Notes under the pieces: generated by a model
What the model was told of the DNA's origin: nothing
The model's database searches: none
Seen by the model: only the letters and a program-made list of their open reading frames with translations
Position numbers and translations under genes: made by a program
In this document: piece after piece, positions 11,825-25,033 of the stretch
Layout: each line of letters begins with the position of its first letter
Numbering within the stretch: the stretch's first letter is position 1
DNA from: Membranipora membranacea
Taxonomy: Eukaryota > Bryozoa > Gymnolaemata > Cheilostomatida > Membraniporidae
DNA length: 64,000 nucleotides
Assembly: GCA_914767715.1 (NCBI GenBank)
Contig: OU612065.1
Span: 24,740,001 to 24,804,000 of the forward strand
Reading direction: 5' to 3'

Positions 11825-11975
11825 TAAGTGGTGAGATTGCGCTAGCAATCTGTTAGTAGCGCGCTTGCTTTTCACTGCCAGGCACACTGGGGGAGCTTTC
11901 AAGGTTGATTGTTCCAGCCCCCAGCACCCTTGGGTGTATACTCGCTCATAGCGTTCATTTCAATTTCATTTCAAG
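11825..11975 (+). repeat. Possible tRNA-derived SINE
   Basis: A G+C-richer patch in AT-rich DNA. TTAGTAGCGCGCTTGC resembles an A box. About 50 bp on, GGTTGATTGTTCCAGCC resembles a B box with a small insertion. A pyrimidine-rich tail repeats TTTCAATTTCATTTCAAG. This is only suggestive. Confidence 0.3.
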
Positions 11976-14062
11976 TCTCATAATGTCAGCTAAGTCCGCG
12001 AAATATTTGTGGCTAGTCACTAAACATTTGCTAGATTTTTGAAATTGTAGTCATGATTGGGACCTTGTTTGCATCCTCTACCACATCAAACCCCATCCCC
12101 TAAATCAGCAGTCTTGTATTCTAGAAGAATATCAGAGATCATATTCCATCAGTTTATTTGTCTTATTCCATCTTCAAAAGCGCATCCTCTATGTTAGCCT
12201 CTAAAGTTATATAATAATCCTGCAGAATCTCAGCAATTAACCTAGATATAATATAAGAGTTGAAACTTATGGTCCCATGAATAGCACATAGAGTGTCATG
12301 TTTTTTTCATAATTTCAAGACAATCTATATAAAATTTTTCTGCCTAATACTTCATACACCATTCTCCATTCACCAATCATCAGGAGACCCACATAATACA
12401 TGTATATCAAGCAATTTTAGTGATAAAAGAAAAGATCAGACCATCTTGAGTCATGTAACAAGGCCCAATTCCATCCATCACATGATTGCACGTGCAACGG
12501 ATATCTCTAGAACGATATAAACTTAATTTGCTATACCCTAGTGATTCTACGAACATCAACTGACGCCATGCAGGAAATACATAGTATCGTACTTGAAAAA
12601 ATAGGGTTACATAATGAGCAATGAGTATGATTGGCTACACGAGACAAGGTTTGCTGCTATATTTGATTGAATAGTCAAAGTCATGCGTGTCAATTTTCTG
12701 TCAAAAAGGAAATAGACAGGAATCTAAATTTGTTAGCCATTTTCAAAGAATTTACTGGAATGAACCTGTCACTATTATATATCAGTTACAAACAACATAG
12801 AATGACATTTCCTATCAACGAATCCCAGGCGAAATCTAATTACAGAATAAATGACACTGATCATAATATGTCTGATGGATATCTTTGTTTACTATGGTAT
12901 AAGCTTATAGAGCTATGTAAAAACAACTTGAAAAGCAATTAGAAACATAATTACACCAAGTTACTTCATACAAGGCCACTTGGGAGGCTCAGTCCTTAAA
13001 ACAACTAAAAATAAACTTTTAAATCCAGTTAAAAACGGCTAACAGTACAAGATCCTTTTTGCAAAGTGTTAACACAATAAAAACCTAATGAATTATAAAT
13101 TCAGCTCTGACTAGGCTGCAAATTAGAAAGAGGAAAGCTTAATGATTATTGAGTCAGTGATCAAAATCACATTCGCTGCCTTTAGAAATATAGAATAAAA
13201 GGTGTTATTTGCAGACTAGTGCTTTAATTTGCTGACATAAGTACCGAGTGTTCTTCAGCGGTCAGCAGAGAATATACTTCACAGAGGTCAGCACACGACG
13301 GCTATTTAATGGACAACTCATTTCAACAGATCATTAGCATTTTATTACTGGCATCAGACTGATTAAATTGCTCGACTCCAGGAGGCATTTATGTATAACA
13401 AATCAGAGCGTAAGCCGCTAGAACATTACAAATCAATGGATCAAAACTAAATTTCGAAGTGATTTTAATTTGCACTTGAGATTCACTGCAATACAGACCA
13501 GGTTGGTAAATGCTTTTAAGCCTCCAGGAAAGTTTGAACAATAAACTGTGCTCAACACTGCACCTTATTCATCGAACACTTTTAATATACACTCTGTTTC
13601 AATTTCAAAAGTTGTTTTGTTTGCCATTTTGAGATGATAGATTTGATACTAATGTTCCAGCTTAGGAATCATATTATAATAATAATGATTATGACGATTT
13701 TAACCTTTTCTTTTTGTGTGGCAGTTTATTTTGTGTGAGCTAAGCAGTCAAATGACGATAATGTTTGTTCATTTTGACGTAAGACTTTCAAGTTTCTTTT
13801 TACAAAGTTTATTAACCCATAACACACTTCATTCTAGCTTTTCTTTGATATACAATTTACAAAATTAATAATTAATTTATTTGACTGGTTTCAGATTTCT
13901 GAAATCGTCTAGCCTCAGGAGAGTCATTCTGCAGAGACGATTCAAAGAGACTTATTTGAGTTTTGGAAACCTTGCTGAAAGTGTCTACATCAAACCCTCT
14001 CCAACACTTGTGCAGAATATCCAAACTTGCAGGACTCTACTTGTCGGATTTATCAATCACAC
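11976..14062. other. Spacer, no supported gene
   Basis: AT-rich sequence with only short unsupported frames. The last 160 bp probably form the 5' UTR or promoter of the ankyrin-like gene. A 61-codon frame at 13881-14066 overlaps this leader in another frame and is not supported. Confidence 0.35.
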
Positions 14063-16577
14063 ATGAAAGACATTTCCATGAAGATGACAACATTAATACA
14101 GCAACCTCGCAACACAAACGGGATGTTCCATCCGGCGGCTAGGTTACAGCATAGCTCACATTCAATGTCCTCTATGGGTAGGAGACTGTTTGATGCTATA
14201 CGTGACAGTCATATGATGCAGGTGAGTGAAGATATCAGTGTCAATATCAAAAGTGATATGATTCTGGCGAACCAGACACTACCAAGACGGGTTCAAATAA
14301 AAAAGATTCAGACTCTTTACAAATCACCCTCAGAAAACTGACATTACCACTCAGCGAGTTTACGTGGCAGAGGACCTAAGGTTGTTGAGTATATAGGTAC
14401 ATGTATGTCATCTCTGCAACAACAATTGCTCAGGATTTAAACTAAGCTAAGCCAAAATCAAACAAAGTTTGGTTCCCTTGAGTTGCCATTCAGAGTTTTT
14501 AAACTCAACAGGACAACGAGCTGAATCGCTGTGTTGGGTTATTTTTTTTGCACCATAGCATTTGTCAGTATGCATGTGAACAATCTCAAGCCATTTTGTT
14601 GCAGACTTGGGTTTATTCTACATTGGTAAATGATTGTGTTGTAGGTAAAAGTGCTTGTGTATAAAAACCAAATTAACATCAACACCACAAACAGCCAGGG
14701 TGAAAACAGTCTGATAGAAGCACTCCGGATCAAGGATGAAAAGAAGAGAAGAGTAGTTTTCTCCTTTCTTCTGAAATGTGGAATCGATGTGCATCATCGA
14801 GATAAAGTTACAGACAGAGGTAAATCATAAACTAAAATTTGAACTTATTGTGAGGCAATCAGTCTAAGAAAGTTGACAGGAAACTGCTCATTGCAAATTT
14901 TTGCTGTCAGAGGCGTTTCCCATGGCAAGGTATGTTTGGCTGTCATTGATAAGTAGTGGAAAGAAACCTCTTGATGCTGTCAGTTATGTTATCACAAGGC
15001 AGCAAATTTTCACAACTTAATACAATAGTGTGGATTACAAGTGAATTATTTACACAGCAATATTTACAAGTCCATTATAATCAATATTAACAATTATTTG
15101 ATCGGAAAACAATTATATCTACTTATGGATTAAAAGCCTTGTAAGAGCTCTCAGTTTCCAAGGCACGATAAGCTCGTTTGAATCTTGAGTTACAGTGAGC
15201 ACGGGCTGTCGAGCTCGTGCAATGTATCAGAGTTTCAACCTGAATCAGGATCTAAGGCTACACCAGCAAAGCAACCTAATTTCTTACCAATGTGCTAATC
15301 TAATGTTTTAAACAGGGGGTAAATGTTCTGCGATAAAGAGCATTTGTCTTCCGTAATTGGCTAATAGCCTAAGCAAAACATTCACACCCCCAACTGAGTT
15401 CATGACGTAATCGAGCATGAGTACAGTCAGGAGATCAATTTACCAGTAAAATTCATGCAAACTTTGCATGGGTGATAAACCACCTACGGTGAAAAAATCC
15501 TTTTTTTGAAAAATGGCAATTACAATCTAAAAACTTTAAAAAAATCATGGTAGCTGCAACCATTAATATCTCATAGTCGATCATAGAGAGGAGTTGGATA
15601 TCACATTTAGTACCTTGAACATAGTCATAACATCAAATGGAAATTTCATTTTAGATTCGCTAGAATGGGCAGCTAAGCTTGGAAGAGAGAAGCAAGCGTT
15701 ACAGCTGCTCAATGGTCCGATGATGGAATATGACTTCATGCACAGAGACTGTGAAGGTTTAACAGTGCTTCACCACGCCTCACACCATAACCTGGAGAGT
15801 CTGATGAAGGCCGTGATAAAGCGCTTAGCCAGGTACTTGATATCAGTCGATATTCCAGATAGTTGCGGAGTAACTCCATACACACAAGCAAAACGCTTGG
15901 GACATGACAACATAGCCCAAGAGCTAGCCATGGCTGGGGCTTCTATACACAGGGCTGACAATTATTCATCTCATAAAGCTGAGAACAAATCTAGCAGCCA
16001 TTTTGAAAATCAAGCGATCAAGCTGAAAATAAATGGAAGACTTCCACAGCTAAAGCGTCTTCTAGAGGTCACGACCTCCACAAGAGTCAAGAAACGAAGT
16101 CTTCAGGCATCAAATAAGCCTCAACTAAACTCTCAATATTCTGTGTCTGATGTATCATCACTTCTTCATATGAAGAAAGAGGGAGTCATGGTTGAAAGCT
16201 TTGTGCACAGCACAAAAGAAGACATTGATCAACATACTACAACTGGAGTCGAGTCTACAAACTCCTCACATCATTCGACCAATCACAATAACTCTGTAAT
16301 CGTCCTGAGTGATATTTTTTCCATGGCAGCTGAGCAAATGACACGCTCTTTTTGTAAGCCCGCACAACGTCCAAAACCCAAGAAGCCAGTCTTTCAGAAG
16401 ATTAAACCATCTAAGCGATCCACTCTTGCCGCAATCATGAGAAAGCCGACACATGACACGCCTGGCATGCAATCAGATCGCAAAAAGGCCCATAGTAAAA
16501 AGTTTAGTGCAAAGAGTGATTTGGGGACAAAGTTTGCTGTCATACCCTCAATAGTGACCTCTACAGCTGTTGCATAA
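14063..16577 (+). CDS. Ankyrin-repeat-like protein, 418 aa
   Basis: Three exons: 14063-14221, 14645-14819 and 15655-16577. Together they give 1257 nt, an exact multiple of three, with good GT..AG junctions. The start is MKDISMKMTTLIQQ. Residues about 55-230 look like degenerate ankyrin repeats: a GENSLIEALR helix, FLLKCGIDVHHRDK, DSLEWAAKLGREKQALQLL, CEGLTVLHHASHHNLESL, and CGVTPYTQAKRLGHDNIAQE with AMAGASIHRAD. The rest is Ser/Lys-rich and basic, with a KPKPKKPVFQKIKPSKR patch that could be a nuclear localisation signal. The repeat layout recalls ANKRD34-type proteins, but I cannot assign an orthologue. Probably a cytosolic or nuclear protein-binding scaffold. The fold call comes from repeat spacing; the function is inference. 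Confidence 0.8.
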
Positions 16578-17093
16578 TTTTGACTTCATTGAACAAGACC
16601 ATAAAGGAGCTTATGTTTAAGCTATAGCGTCTATTTATTATTGTTCTATAGCATTACCAACTTTATGACCCTATCATAACCAAATCTTTCATTTATGCAA
16701 TTGATTTCACTAGCAGCCAGCAGCCTGTTTTTATGATCTCAGTTTGATAAATATACTGCGAAATTTTTCCAAGAGATAAAGAAAAATACTATTTTGTTTT
16801 TCAAGATAAATCAATCATCATCTATCATATATCTCGCATCGAGAATTTTATTATATCCATGACAGACAGAGAAATATAGTGTTGACTAGAAACTGCAAAA
16901 TATATTATTCCATTTAATGGAGGCATTATTACCAACTGGGCAAAGGTTTCATCCTTTCAGTATGTTGAGTACAGGGTTGCTCTCTGCAACCTTGTACAGA
17001 GTGTGTGTAAACGATACCCACCTAGAAGCCATTACTGATCTCAATGATCATAAGGTTGTCGACTTCATCACAATTGCAGGATTTAATTTCCTA
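16578..17093. other. Tail-to-tail spacer between the ankyrin-like gene and KAT14
   Basis: Contains the two 3' UTRs. On the minus strand AATAAA is present (plus-strand TTTATT at 16634-16639) and could serve KAT14. No canonical AATAAA is seen for the plus-strand gene, though GATAAA variants are present. Confidence 0.4.
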
Positions 17094-20000
17094 TCAACCC
17101 CTCTCTAGCCTCATATGGAGGGCATGTGGAGATTGATTTGAGTCAGCAGGATGATATTTCTCATAGAAATTGTGAATGATCTCAACCACTCTGAACCCAA
17201 ACTTGAGGTACAGACTAAGTGCAGGGTTTGTCATTGATACATGTAACGAAACATCTTTACCCATACATGTCTGCAATAAAAGAGATGCAGTTAAAGTGAG
17301 AAATTGACCTCTAGACAGCACTATGTACCACTTAGGTAACTATGTAAACAAGCTGTCTGTAATCTGTATTACAAGGCAAATCTCAAATGCAAACAAGGAT
17401 TTTTAAATCATATTTGAAGCAAAGTCAGGAATGAGACAACATGACCCGATGAAAAAATATCTTAGTTTTGCCATGTACAATGTCATGATCGATGAAAATA
17501 ATGTCAGGAGGCCAATGGCTACAGAGTATCCCACAATGCAACTTGGAATTTTCAGTGATACGAAGGGGAATAATAGCACACATTTGGGTCTGATAACCCT
17601 GATAATTGTGGGATCGATGCGAAAAGCACCTATCAAAATTGACCTAACTTAATATTATCAAGAGGACAATCGCTATGGTGTATCCCACAATGTAATTTTT
17701 GGAATTTCCAGTGATACAAAAGGGAAAAATAGCACAGATTTGGGTTTGATCTTCCTGTAAATTGTAGGGTGGGTTTCCTAAAAACCCTTATCGACATTGA
17801 CCACCTTAGAATACCTGTATAGAAGCTATCCCTGCACCTACAGAGTATCCCACAATGCAATTTGTTTGAATATCCCATGATACTAAGGAAGTTATAGCAC
17901 ATATTTTGGCATGATAACCCTTTGAAGGGTGGGATTGTGTGGTGATGTCCCTAACAATATTGACCCAACTTAGAATACCTGTATAAGATGGTACATCATG
18001 ATGGAAGCTATCCCTGCACCTCTCCACTCGGGATGTGTGTATATGAATGAGATATAGGCTTCATCATGGCTAACATCTGGCACCATAAACGCGAACCCGA
18101 TTATCAGCTTCTTATACATCGATACACAGCTGAAGTCTGAATAGTGTAGGCATTCTGAAACTGTAACATTGTTAGGCAGGCCTGTTTGGTATGCGGTCAT
18201 AAATTGAAGAACATGAGCGCAAGGCTTTAAACAGTACATCATAAAATTCCTGGTTTTGCCTTATCCGTGTTTGACATTATGCGGATATTAAAAATTAGAC
18301 ACAGTTAATTAAAGTAAAGGACATATGACAGGGTCATAGCCCATACATCAAGCAGCAGTTGACTTTGCTCAAGAACAGAGACTAGACACAAATAGCCGAC
18401 TACATGACTCGTGTCAACAGAGACATGGAATATCAGCTTCAGTATAAATAATTAGGTTATCTAGAATCTTAATTATTTCTCCATGAGGGTGAAACCGATA
18501 TGGATTGTTCTATGTGGGAAGTTTGTATGAAAAAATTCAATGCGATTCTTGAAATGAAGAAAAATATTCATTAAAACGTTGAATGAAGATGCAATATGTT
18601 TAAAATATTAAAACTGAAGACTTCTTACGATCGATGGTAGGCCAGAAAGCTTGATGACACATTCTGTTGATGACTGGTATATGTTCAGCAGACACATATC
18701 TATAATCTATACTATCAGCTGAATCTTTATATATGTCTCCTTCAGTCTGCCTCTTAGTTCTAAAAATAAACTGTTCAGGGAATAACAGACATTGCAGACA
18801 GGGCAGCATATATTATTCAACTGATTATTATTCATTCATGACCAAAATCTAAGGTACATCACACTTTATTCCATCTTGGGGGGGGCCCTATAAAAGGAGG
18901 GAGAGGATAACTTCTGACATTTCAACCGTGTTGGTTTTGAGAAAATACAGGCAACAGATTAGTTAAGGGGCTCAATCTTTAGTGTGGGCTTCAACCATCA
19001 CACTCACCGAATTATGGACAATGAACAGACAGACACGTCTGCTATGTATGATTATGATGCAAAAACAGTGTTGATGAAGATAGACATCTCATACCTGATT
19101 TCGTTCAGCAGTTTCAATTTTGGCGGTTTAGTTTCATAATCTCTCCAAATATAAGCTTTCAGTATTCTGTAATCAAGAACATAACACAGTCAGCCATAGC
19201 AGTCCATAAGATGAATCAGAGGAAGCGTTACCATTTCATGAACGTTTGAAATTCATGTTGATGTCAAGCTAATGAATCATTGTATATCCATTATAGTAAA
19301 AAACGGCATTTTAGCCACATGGTGTGTCTGCATAACCTATCTGATTTTCTGCGAAACTAGAATAAAAGGTTTTCAGAATTAATTCCTTTCATTACCTGGA
19401 GGTGTACTGGCTCCGGATATTTTTAGGCTGCTGGTTGCTTGAGCCATGAAGTCTGTTCAAGAATGGCACAAAGTGGCTAGTACTATCTATCGGGATGGGA
19501 ATCTAAATATAGAGAATCAGAGAATAAATAAAACAATAATGGCATACAAACACACTTGAATATTCCTTGGATCAGAAAGGAAAACACCAAACATCTTAAC
19601 TTCTCACATACCATAAAAAGTTAAAGAACATTTTCAACATATATATAAAACCTGCTTGATGCTTGATATTTGTTTCGAAAACTTTGATCACTGACATAAA
19701 GCGGTTTACAAGACTATGTGTTCAACTGTTGATCCAACCGATAGTGACTGAATATGCCATCTGTTTTTATAAAACCTTATAACGTTACCTGGAATCTATC
19801 TAATACACTCTGTTGTTTCAGCAAGGCTGTATTATGACTGCTGGATACGACGGGAGCAGACAGCCCTGCTGACATTCCAGCTTCAGATATAGTTTTTCCG
19901 CCCTGCTCCGAAGGATTTGAGCTTGACGGTAAATACTGAGCCTCTGATTCAGTGAGATAACTACTGATATCAAACACTGGCAGGCCTTGAGATCTCTTCA

Positions 20001-22624
20001 CCTGTGAAAATAAAATAACATGTGATGCTAAATAATGATCATCGCCTGTATAAATTGTTTAAAAATTACATCCAATAAATCATTACAGAAGCGTTCACAT
20101 ATGTTACCTGTTACCAGATGCCAAGGTATCAAGTCTTCATAACAGGTTATATTGCACCTGGCTAAAGTAAAAAAGGAGACAAGCATCAGCTCTGGTGAGC
20201 CAAGGTCTTTTGTTCAAAACTATTGTTCTACAGACTTACCTTCCTAACATGCAGCTGTCTTCTTAGCAGGCGAAGTTTAGCTGTCTGGTTTTCCTTTTTG
20301 CTCAGTAATTTGTTTAGGTCTAATAGCATCTTTTCTTCTTCATACACAGACCACCTCCTGTACCTGGAATGAATCACACAACAAATAATATCCGTAAAAA
20401 ATATGTTATACATAGGTCCAGTTGCATTACGAAACGGTAAGAGGTGGGATGATTTTATCCTATAGTTTTTACAGACATCATAATACAGTATGTGAATTCC
20501 TAAGTCTTAAGAATTAGAAGAAAAAAACAGTAATAAATCTAAAAACAAAAGACCAATGGAAGGTCAATAAGGGGGAGTTCAGTGGAAGAATGAAGCGGAT
20601 CATACTCAAAAATGAGAGGACAAATCCCCAAAACATGCATTAAAAATTAATACGGAAGAACAAAATGCCCAGTAGCATGAAATATTCAAACCCATTTTGA
20701 GACTTACTTGATTGCAGTTGGAGCTGGTTTCTCCTCAGGCTGTGCATCAGCAACTGGTGAGGGAGATTGAGAGACGGGTTCCGGTAAGCTCTCAGTAATC
20801 TGACCACGTGAGGGTTCTACTGCTGGGGTTAAAGCAGGTTCATTTATCTGATGAGAGTCCTTGTTATGGTTGCGGACACTGTTGTAGTTAGTTGGCTCAG
20901 CTGTAATAAGATGTTTTCACATGTTTACCGCTAAATACAGATTTGAGGACTTGTCTTCTGATGTCCATATTTTAAGCGATGATTCATGTACAAACTGATG
21001 ATACTGAAAAAACAGAAGGAGTTCAAACTAATTTTAGCTTTATCTAATTTACCTTTTATACATGGAGCAGATATCTGAGCCAAAGTTTCCTGTGCCATTG
21101 CGTTTTCTTTTTTGTCCTCCTCAACAATCTTAGCGTGGGCTTCACAAGACTTAGTCATTTTAGAGTGACGAGTTGGGTTTTCCGCAACAGGTAAGTCATT
21201 TAAAAACTCATTATAGAGATCACTAGTGTCGGGCTGCACTGCAGGGTCTATGGCAGCAGACTCCTTGTTATATGATAGACCAAGCTCTTCACCGATACTA
21301 GTTATATCACTAATGACTAATCCAAGGTCATCAATCGGCGAAGTATTGCGGTCATCAGTAATAGCCTGCATTTGCTCGTTATGTTCTGCTGCCCTGACTG
21401 TGCTCGTCATGATGGCAAGGTAAGACTCACTAAGAGTTGTATTAACATCTTCAGATTGACTTTTGCTCGGTCCTGCAGCATTTGTGATAGGTACTGAAGA
21501 TGTGGTTGCACTTGCGGTGACCTTTTTCCTACTGTACTTGCGAGTGATCTGCACAAAATCCTACAAGATAATCAGGAGATTATAACTTAATATCGCCTTG
21601 TCTGATGTGTTTAATGATTTTGGTAAAAATGCATGCGTTACAGGTTTCATTTTTTACGCCACACATTAAATTTTGCCATTAAAAACATGAGTAAGTTACC
21701 AGCAACACAATTTGAAAGGAGTTAGTGCTTGTATACATACATCCGAGATCGTTTTCCGTTTTCTAGCTGCCCTTGAACTTCTCCCTGCAATCAATGAATA
21801 TGACAAATAGGAAAGTTCATCTCTTCCAGTGGTATGTCATTGAGAAATCTATGGCATGTATAAACATTCCCACAAAGAGAGTTAGCGTCAGGTTACACTC
21901 TTGTAGTTACTGACTTCGAGATTACTCTAGTTTACCAAGAATGGTCTTTCTAGTGAACATGAATGGAAAAATGGTCGACTTTTTTAGTATCCACCATTCC
22001 TTCTCATCATAGATCAGTTATATTAATTTGGTATGGTTTTAACCATTGATATGAATTCACGGATCAGTGGTGGAATACACAATATGGCTAATAGTGGAGA
22101 AATTACATCAGTATGTAACTTAGTGTCAGTTAATGGATCTGGCATCGAGACGTGTATCCCTGATCTGGTCTCTGTATCTCGCGTCAGTTTAGTTTGAGTA
22201 CCTAACATGTAGGCCTACCCGCCTCTAATTAATCGAATTGGAGATGGGTTGTCACGCCAAACCAATTCCTTCTAATGGTACTCAAGCTAAGTGAATTAAT
22301 TCACTCTCTCTACCATCACAATCAGCGATATACATGCAATATTATATCGCGTGATCAGTGTGAATATGGACGCAAGTTGCTTGTCAAAAGTTTTACAAGA
22401 GGTCTCTGTAGCATTACTGAACTTCTGGATACAAGTCCCTGACTTAATCTGCACCAGAACATAAATGGAATATATATATATCCGTATATCAGTGGTTTTA
22501 ACTGCATGCTCTCCCGTACTGTTATCACAAATCTTACCTTCTCTGCTGGCCATGATGAATAGCTCAGCTTTCTTTCTGTTTGGTTGAAAGGTTCTGCTTT
22601 ACATTTGTCTTCTTCCAGCTCCAT
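17094..22624 (-). CDS. KAT14: KAT14 (CSRP2BP/ATAC2) histone acetyltransferase subunit
   Basis: KAT14 is a GNAT-fold subunit of the ATAC co-activator complex. Exons read from 3' to 5': 17094-17270, 17979-18160, 18629-18759, 19095-19166, 19396-19502, 19789-20001, 20240-20363, 20708-20900, 21053-21560, 21741-21784 and a probable first exon 22538-22624 (MELEEDKCKAEPF). The C-terminal GNAT domain is unmistakable: IDYRYVSAEHIPVINRMCHQ, then FAFMVPDVSHDEAYISFIY, HPEWRGAGIAS (acetyl-CoA-binding motif A), and TCMGKDVSLHVSMTNPALSL with FGFRVVE. The central YEEEK...RSQGLPVFD and RDYETKPPKLKLL stretches also match the family. The exon at 21741 needs one extra base of phase from an unseen exon, so at least one small exon is missing. 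The N-terminal zinc finger and winged-helix-like region of vertebrate KAT14 was not found. Confidence 0.93.
17523..18005. repeat. Three tandem copies in a KAT14 intron, overlapping an exon end
   Basis: Three diverged copies of about 150-180 bp share TATCCCACAATG, GTGATACAAAAGGG / CATGATACTAAGGA, and a block reading TTAGAATACCTGTAT...AAGCTATCCCTGCACCT. In the last copy that block is the 3' end of the GNAT exon (17979 on) and its donor. In the middle copy (around 17808-17842) the same exon end and donor are present but 18 bp are missing. Confidence 0.75.
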
Positions 22625-23211
22625 GAAAAAAATGAAAATGCATAACAATAACAATCATAAGTATTCTCTCGGCTAAATTCTAAAATCTGCGGTGGACGTG
22701 AACACCATTGTGATGGGAGTTGAAGCAAGGAGCAAGGGGGGGGGGGTGTTGGGTGAGATAATTCTCTCTCACTCTCCCCCACCCATAGGACTGCCCAAGA
22801 TTAGGCAGCCTTTTGCCCTTTGCTAGAAGTAAATAATGTGGCCTTACGGTTAAAACCACAGGCTTAATTGAGCATGTCCCATAATAAAGGGCATTTACAT
22901 AGGTGACTATACTTGTAAATTTCAGATAAAGGCGCTAACACCCAAACAGTGCCGTGACCATGAATTCCAATGATCAACCCCTCCCCTCAAACATGTCTTG
23001 GGGTCTGACTGATTATGAACATAATTGAGGCAAAGATAAGTATGCATGCTTGTTACTCCAGATGCCTATGCCATGGTAAATGGTCTATGCTGTGAATGTC
23101 ACTAAGCTTTATCTCAAGAGGCCCATCTTTGTTTTGGGGTCTTCAAATTGAGATAATAATTTTAAGGCTTACTTACCACTTACTACTAAATAATAGTGAG
23201 TCATTATTATG
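22625..23211. other. KAT14 upstream flank
   Basis: Presumed promoter side of KAT14. Contains a G-run of 14 (near 22735-22748) followed by GAGA/CTCTCTCT-type simple sequence. No further KAT14 exon was recognised. Confidence 0.35.
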
Positions 23212-23214
23212 GGA

Positions 23215-23307
23215 CTTACATGTCTTTACTTTGCCAATGTCCACCATCAACCACCCAAAAGATTGATACTCATACTGGACATTGGCAAAGTAAAGACAAT
23301 ATGTAAG
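23215..23307. repeat. Near-perfect 30-bp inverted repeat, hairpin-forming
   Basis: Left arm 23215-23243 contains GTCTTTACTTTGCCAATGTC and right arm 23276-23307 its complement. The 22 bp closest to the loop pair perfectly, then a small bulge, then 7 more bp. The loop is about 32 nt. It could be a tiny MITE or a hairpin precursor; nothing in the sequence decides. Confidence 0.8.
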
Positions 23308-23937
23308 TTAGTTGTATACCAGATACTTATACTTGACCATGGGTAAAACATTTATTTCTTGGTACAGCCATCAATGAACTCAAGGAAGAGGGAGTTCATT
23401 GCAGCCATGCATCTAATACCATTACATAGGTCATTTTGCTTACCCCTTAGATAACAACAAAGGTCAAGTGTTACAGCCAGATTTGTCACACATGTGAATA
23501 AATTATTGAAGAGGTGCCCAACAAGAAAATATTGTGCAGACATCCAAGGTGAGCTCTTTGCTTAAACTGTAAAATGATAATCAAATTCTTTACCTGTAGC
23601 ATACATAACACAGCATATAAATTGTCCTTGACATTTTATAGCTGGCCCAGAACATAGTGAACATTTGGAGGCCAGAGGAAAAAACCCCCAATCTACAGTA
23701 AGAATTTGGACTACATTATTGTTTTTCAAATTTAGTTGGAAAATCCAGAACCCAGCTTCAGCAGGTTCCATGTAAGCAGGTGCACTCTGACTGGATAAAA
23801 TAAAACCTTATCTGACTAACAAAAATAAAAATACAGGTTAACGGTACTTCGAAACACTACCTTGTAGAGTTGACCAAGGAGTTAGGAAAGTGTGAGTTGA
23901 CTTGTTTCATCAGGGTTTCATTGTTTCATCAGATCAT

Positions 23938-24009
23938 AGACAGCAGGTCACTGACAGTTGATTTGATGAGTTGCAACTCATCAAATCAACTGTCAGTGAC
24001 CTGCTGTCT
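23938..24009. repeat. Perfect 72-bp palindrome
   Basis: The sequence reads the same on both strands without mismatch: outer ends AGACAGCAGGTCACTGACAG and complement, centre GAGTTGCAACTC. The flanks continue with weaker symmetry. There is no spacer between arms. Confidence 0.9.
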
Positions 24010-24196
24010 GTGCTCTAAGGTCAATTAGTGCTAAGCTGAGTAAAAAAGTCTTCAGTTGCTTCTACTGTGTTCAGTTCTTCAATACTGACTTATGTTGTTG
24101 GGTTTGGATCTCCAAGGAGTAACAATGATTCCTTGTATCCAAAGTTTTCCTGTGGAATCTCACTTGTATTTGAGGTCATGCTAGTTTGCAGCCAAG

Positions 24197-25033
24197 TTAA
24201 TCCAATGAAATAAACCTCCAGGAAGAACAACTGCAGTCACATGACCAATTGAGGTGTGTGCAGTTGGTTCAGAGTTGTCCTCTCAAAAACACACTAAATT
24301 GGAAACATAACTCCATGATAGCCCAAGTTCTTTTGTAGCAATTAGGGGTGGGTTACACTGAATACACTGACTCACTAGAAAATAACCGCAATTCTGTGAA
24401 TATGCTTAGTGATGAGGCTTGATGGCCATGGTGTTGACACCAAATATTCTCATAACTGATGGTTTATTTCACTAAACTGAGACATGGAACTATAGAAAAG
24501 ATGCTCATTGACAGTTGAGGTGCCATCCTTTGCAGATATACCATGCTTAAACCTCAAAAATAATGCAGAGAAAAGTCATTAAAATGTTAATTTTTCACTC
24601 TATAAATCCGGGAATCTCTATGCAGAACCCATAATTGATCAATCTAAAAACATGTGGCTATGGGCTATATTGCAAAGAACATATACCTTGCAGGTAAATA
24701 CATTGAACATTCACATTTTGATTGTAAAATGATGAAAAACTCATTAAAATCAGCATATACAAGCAAGATATGCTGAGGAATGTGTCATCTGACTCTAAAT
24801 CATGGAATGTTGGACAGGCAGTTGAAGGTATGAGTCCTGTTATTCCTCATAACCATGTGTCATCATAAACAATTACTCCTAGTGATTGCAATTTCATTTT
24901 TTACTGATCACTCTCTAATTTCAAGTGACCATTATTTATGCATGCACATCATTTTTCAATTTTTCGGAATTAGCCAATCAGCAGCCAGCTTAACTATGAG
25001 TTGTTCTTCCTGGAGGTTTAGTTCATTGGTTAA
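24197..25033. mobile_element. Possible MITE bounded by ~35-bp inverted ends
   Basis: 24197-24232 (TTAATCCAATGAAATAAACC then TCCAGGAAGAACAACT) is matched in inverted orientation by 24999-25033 with about three differences. The roughly 770 bp between is AT-rich without a coding frame. No target duplication was identified. Confidence 0.5.
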
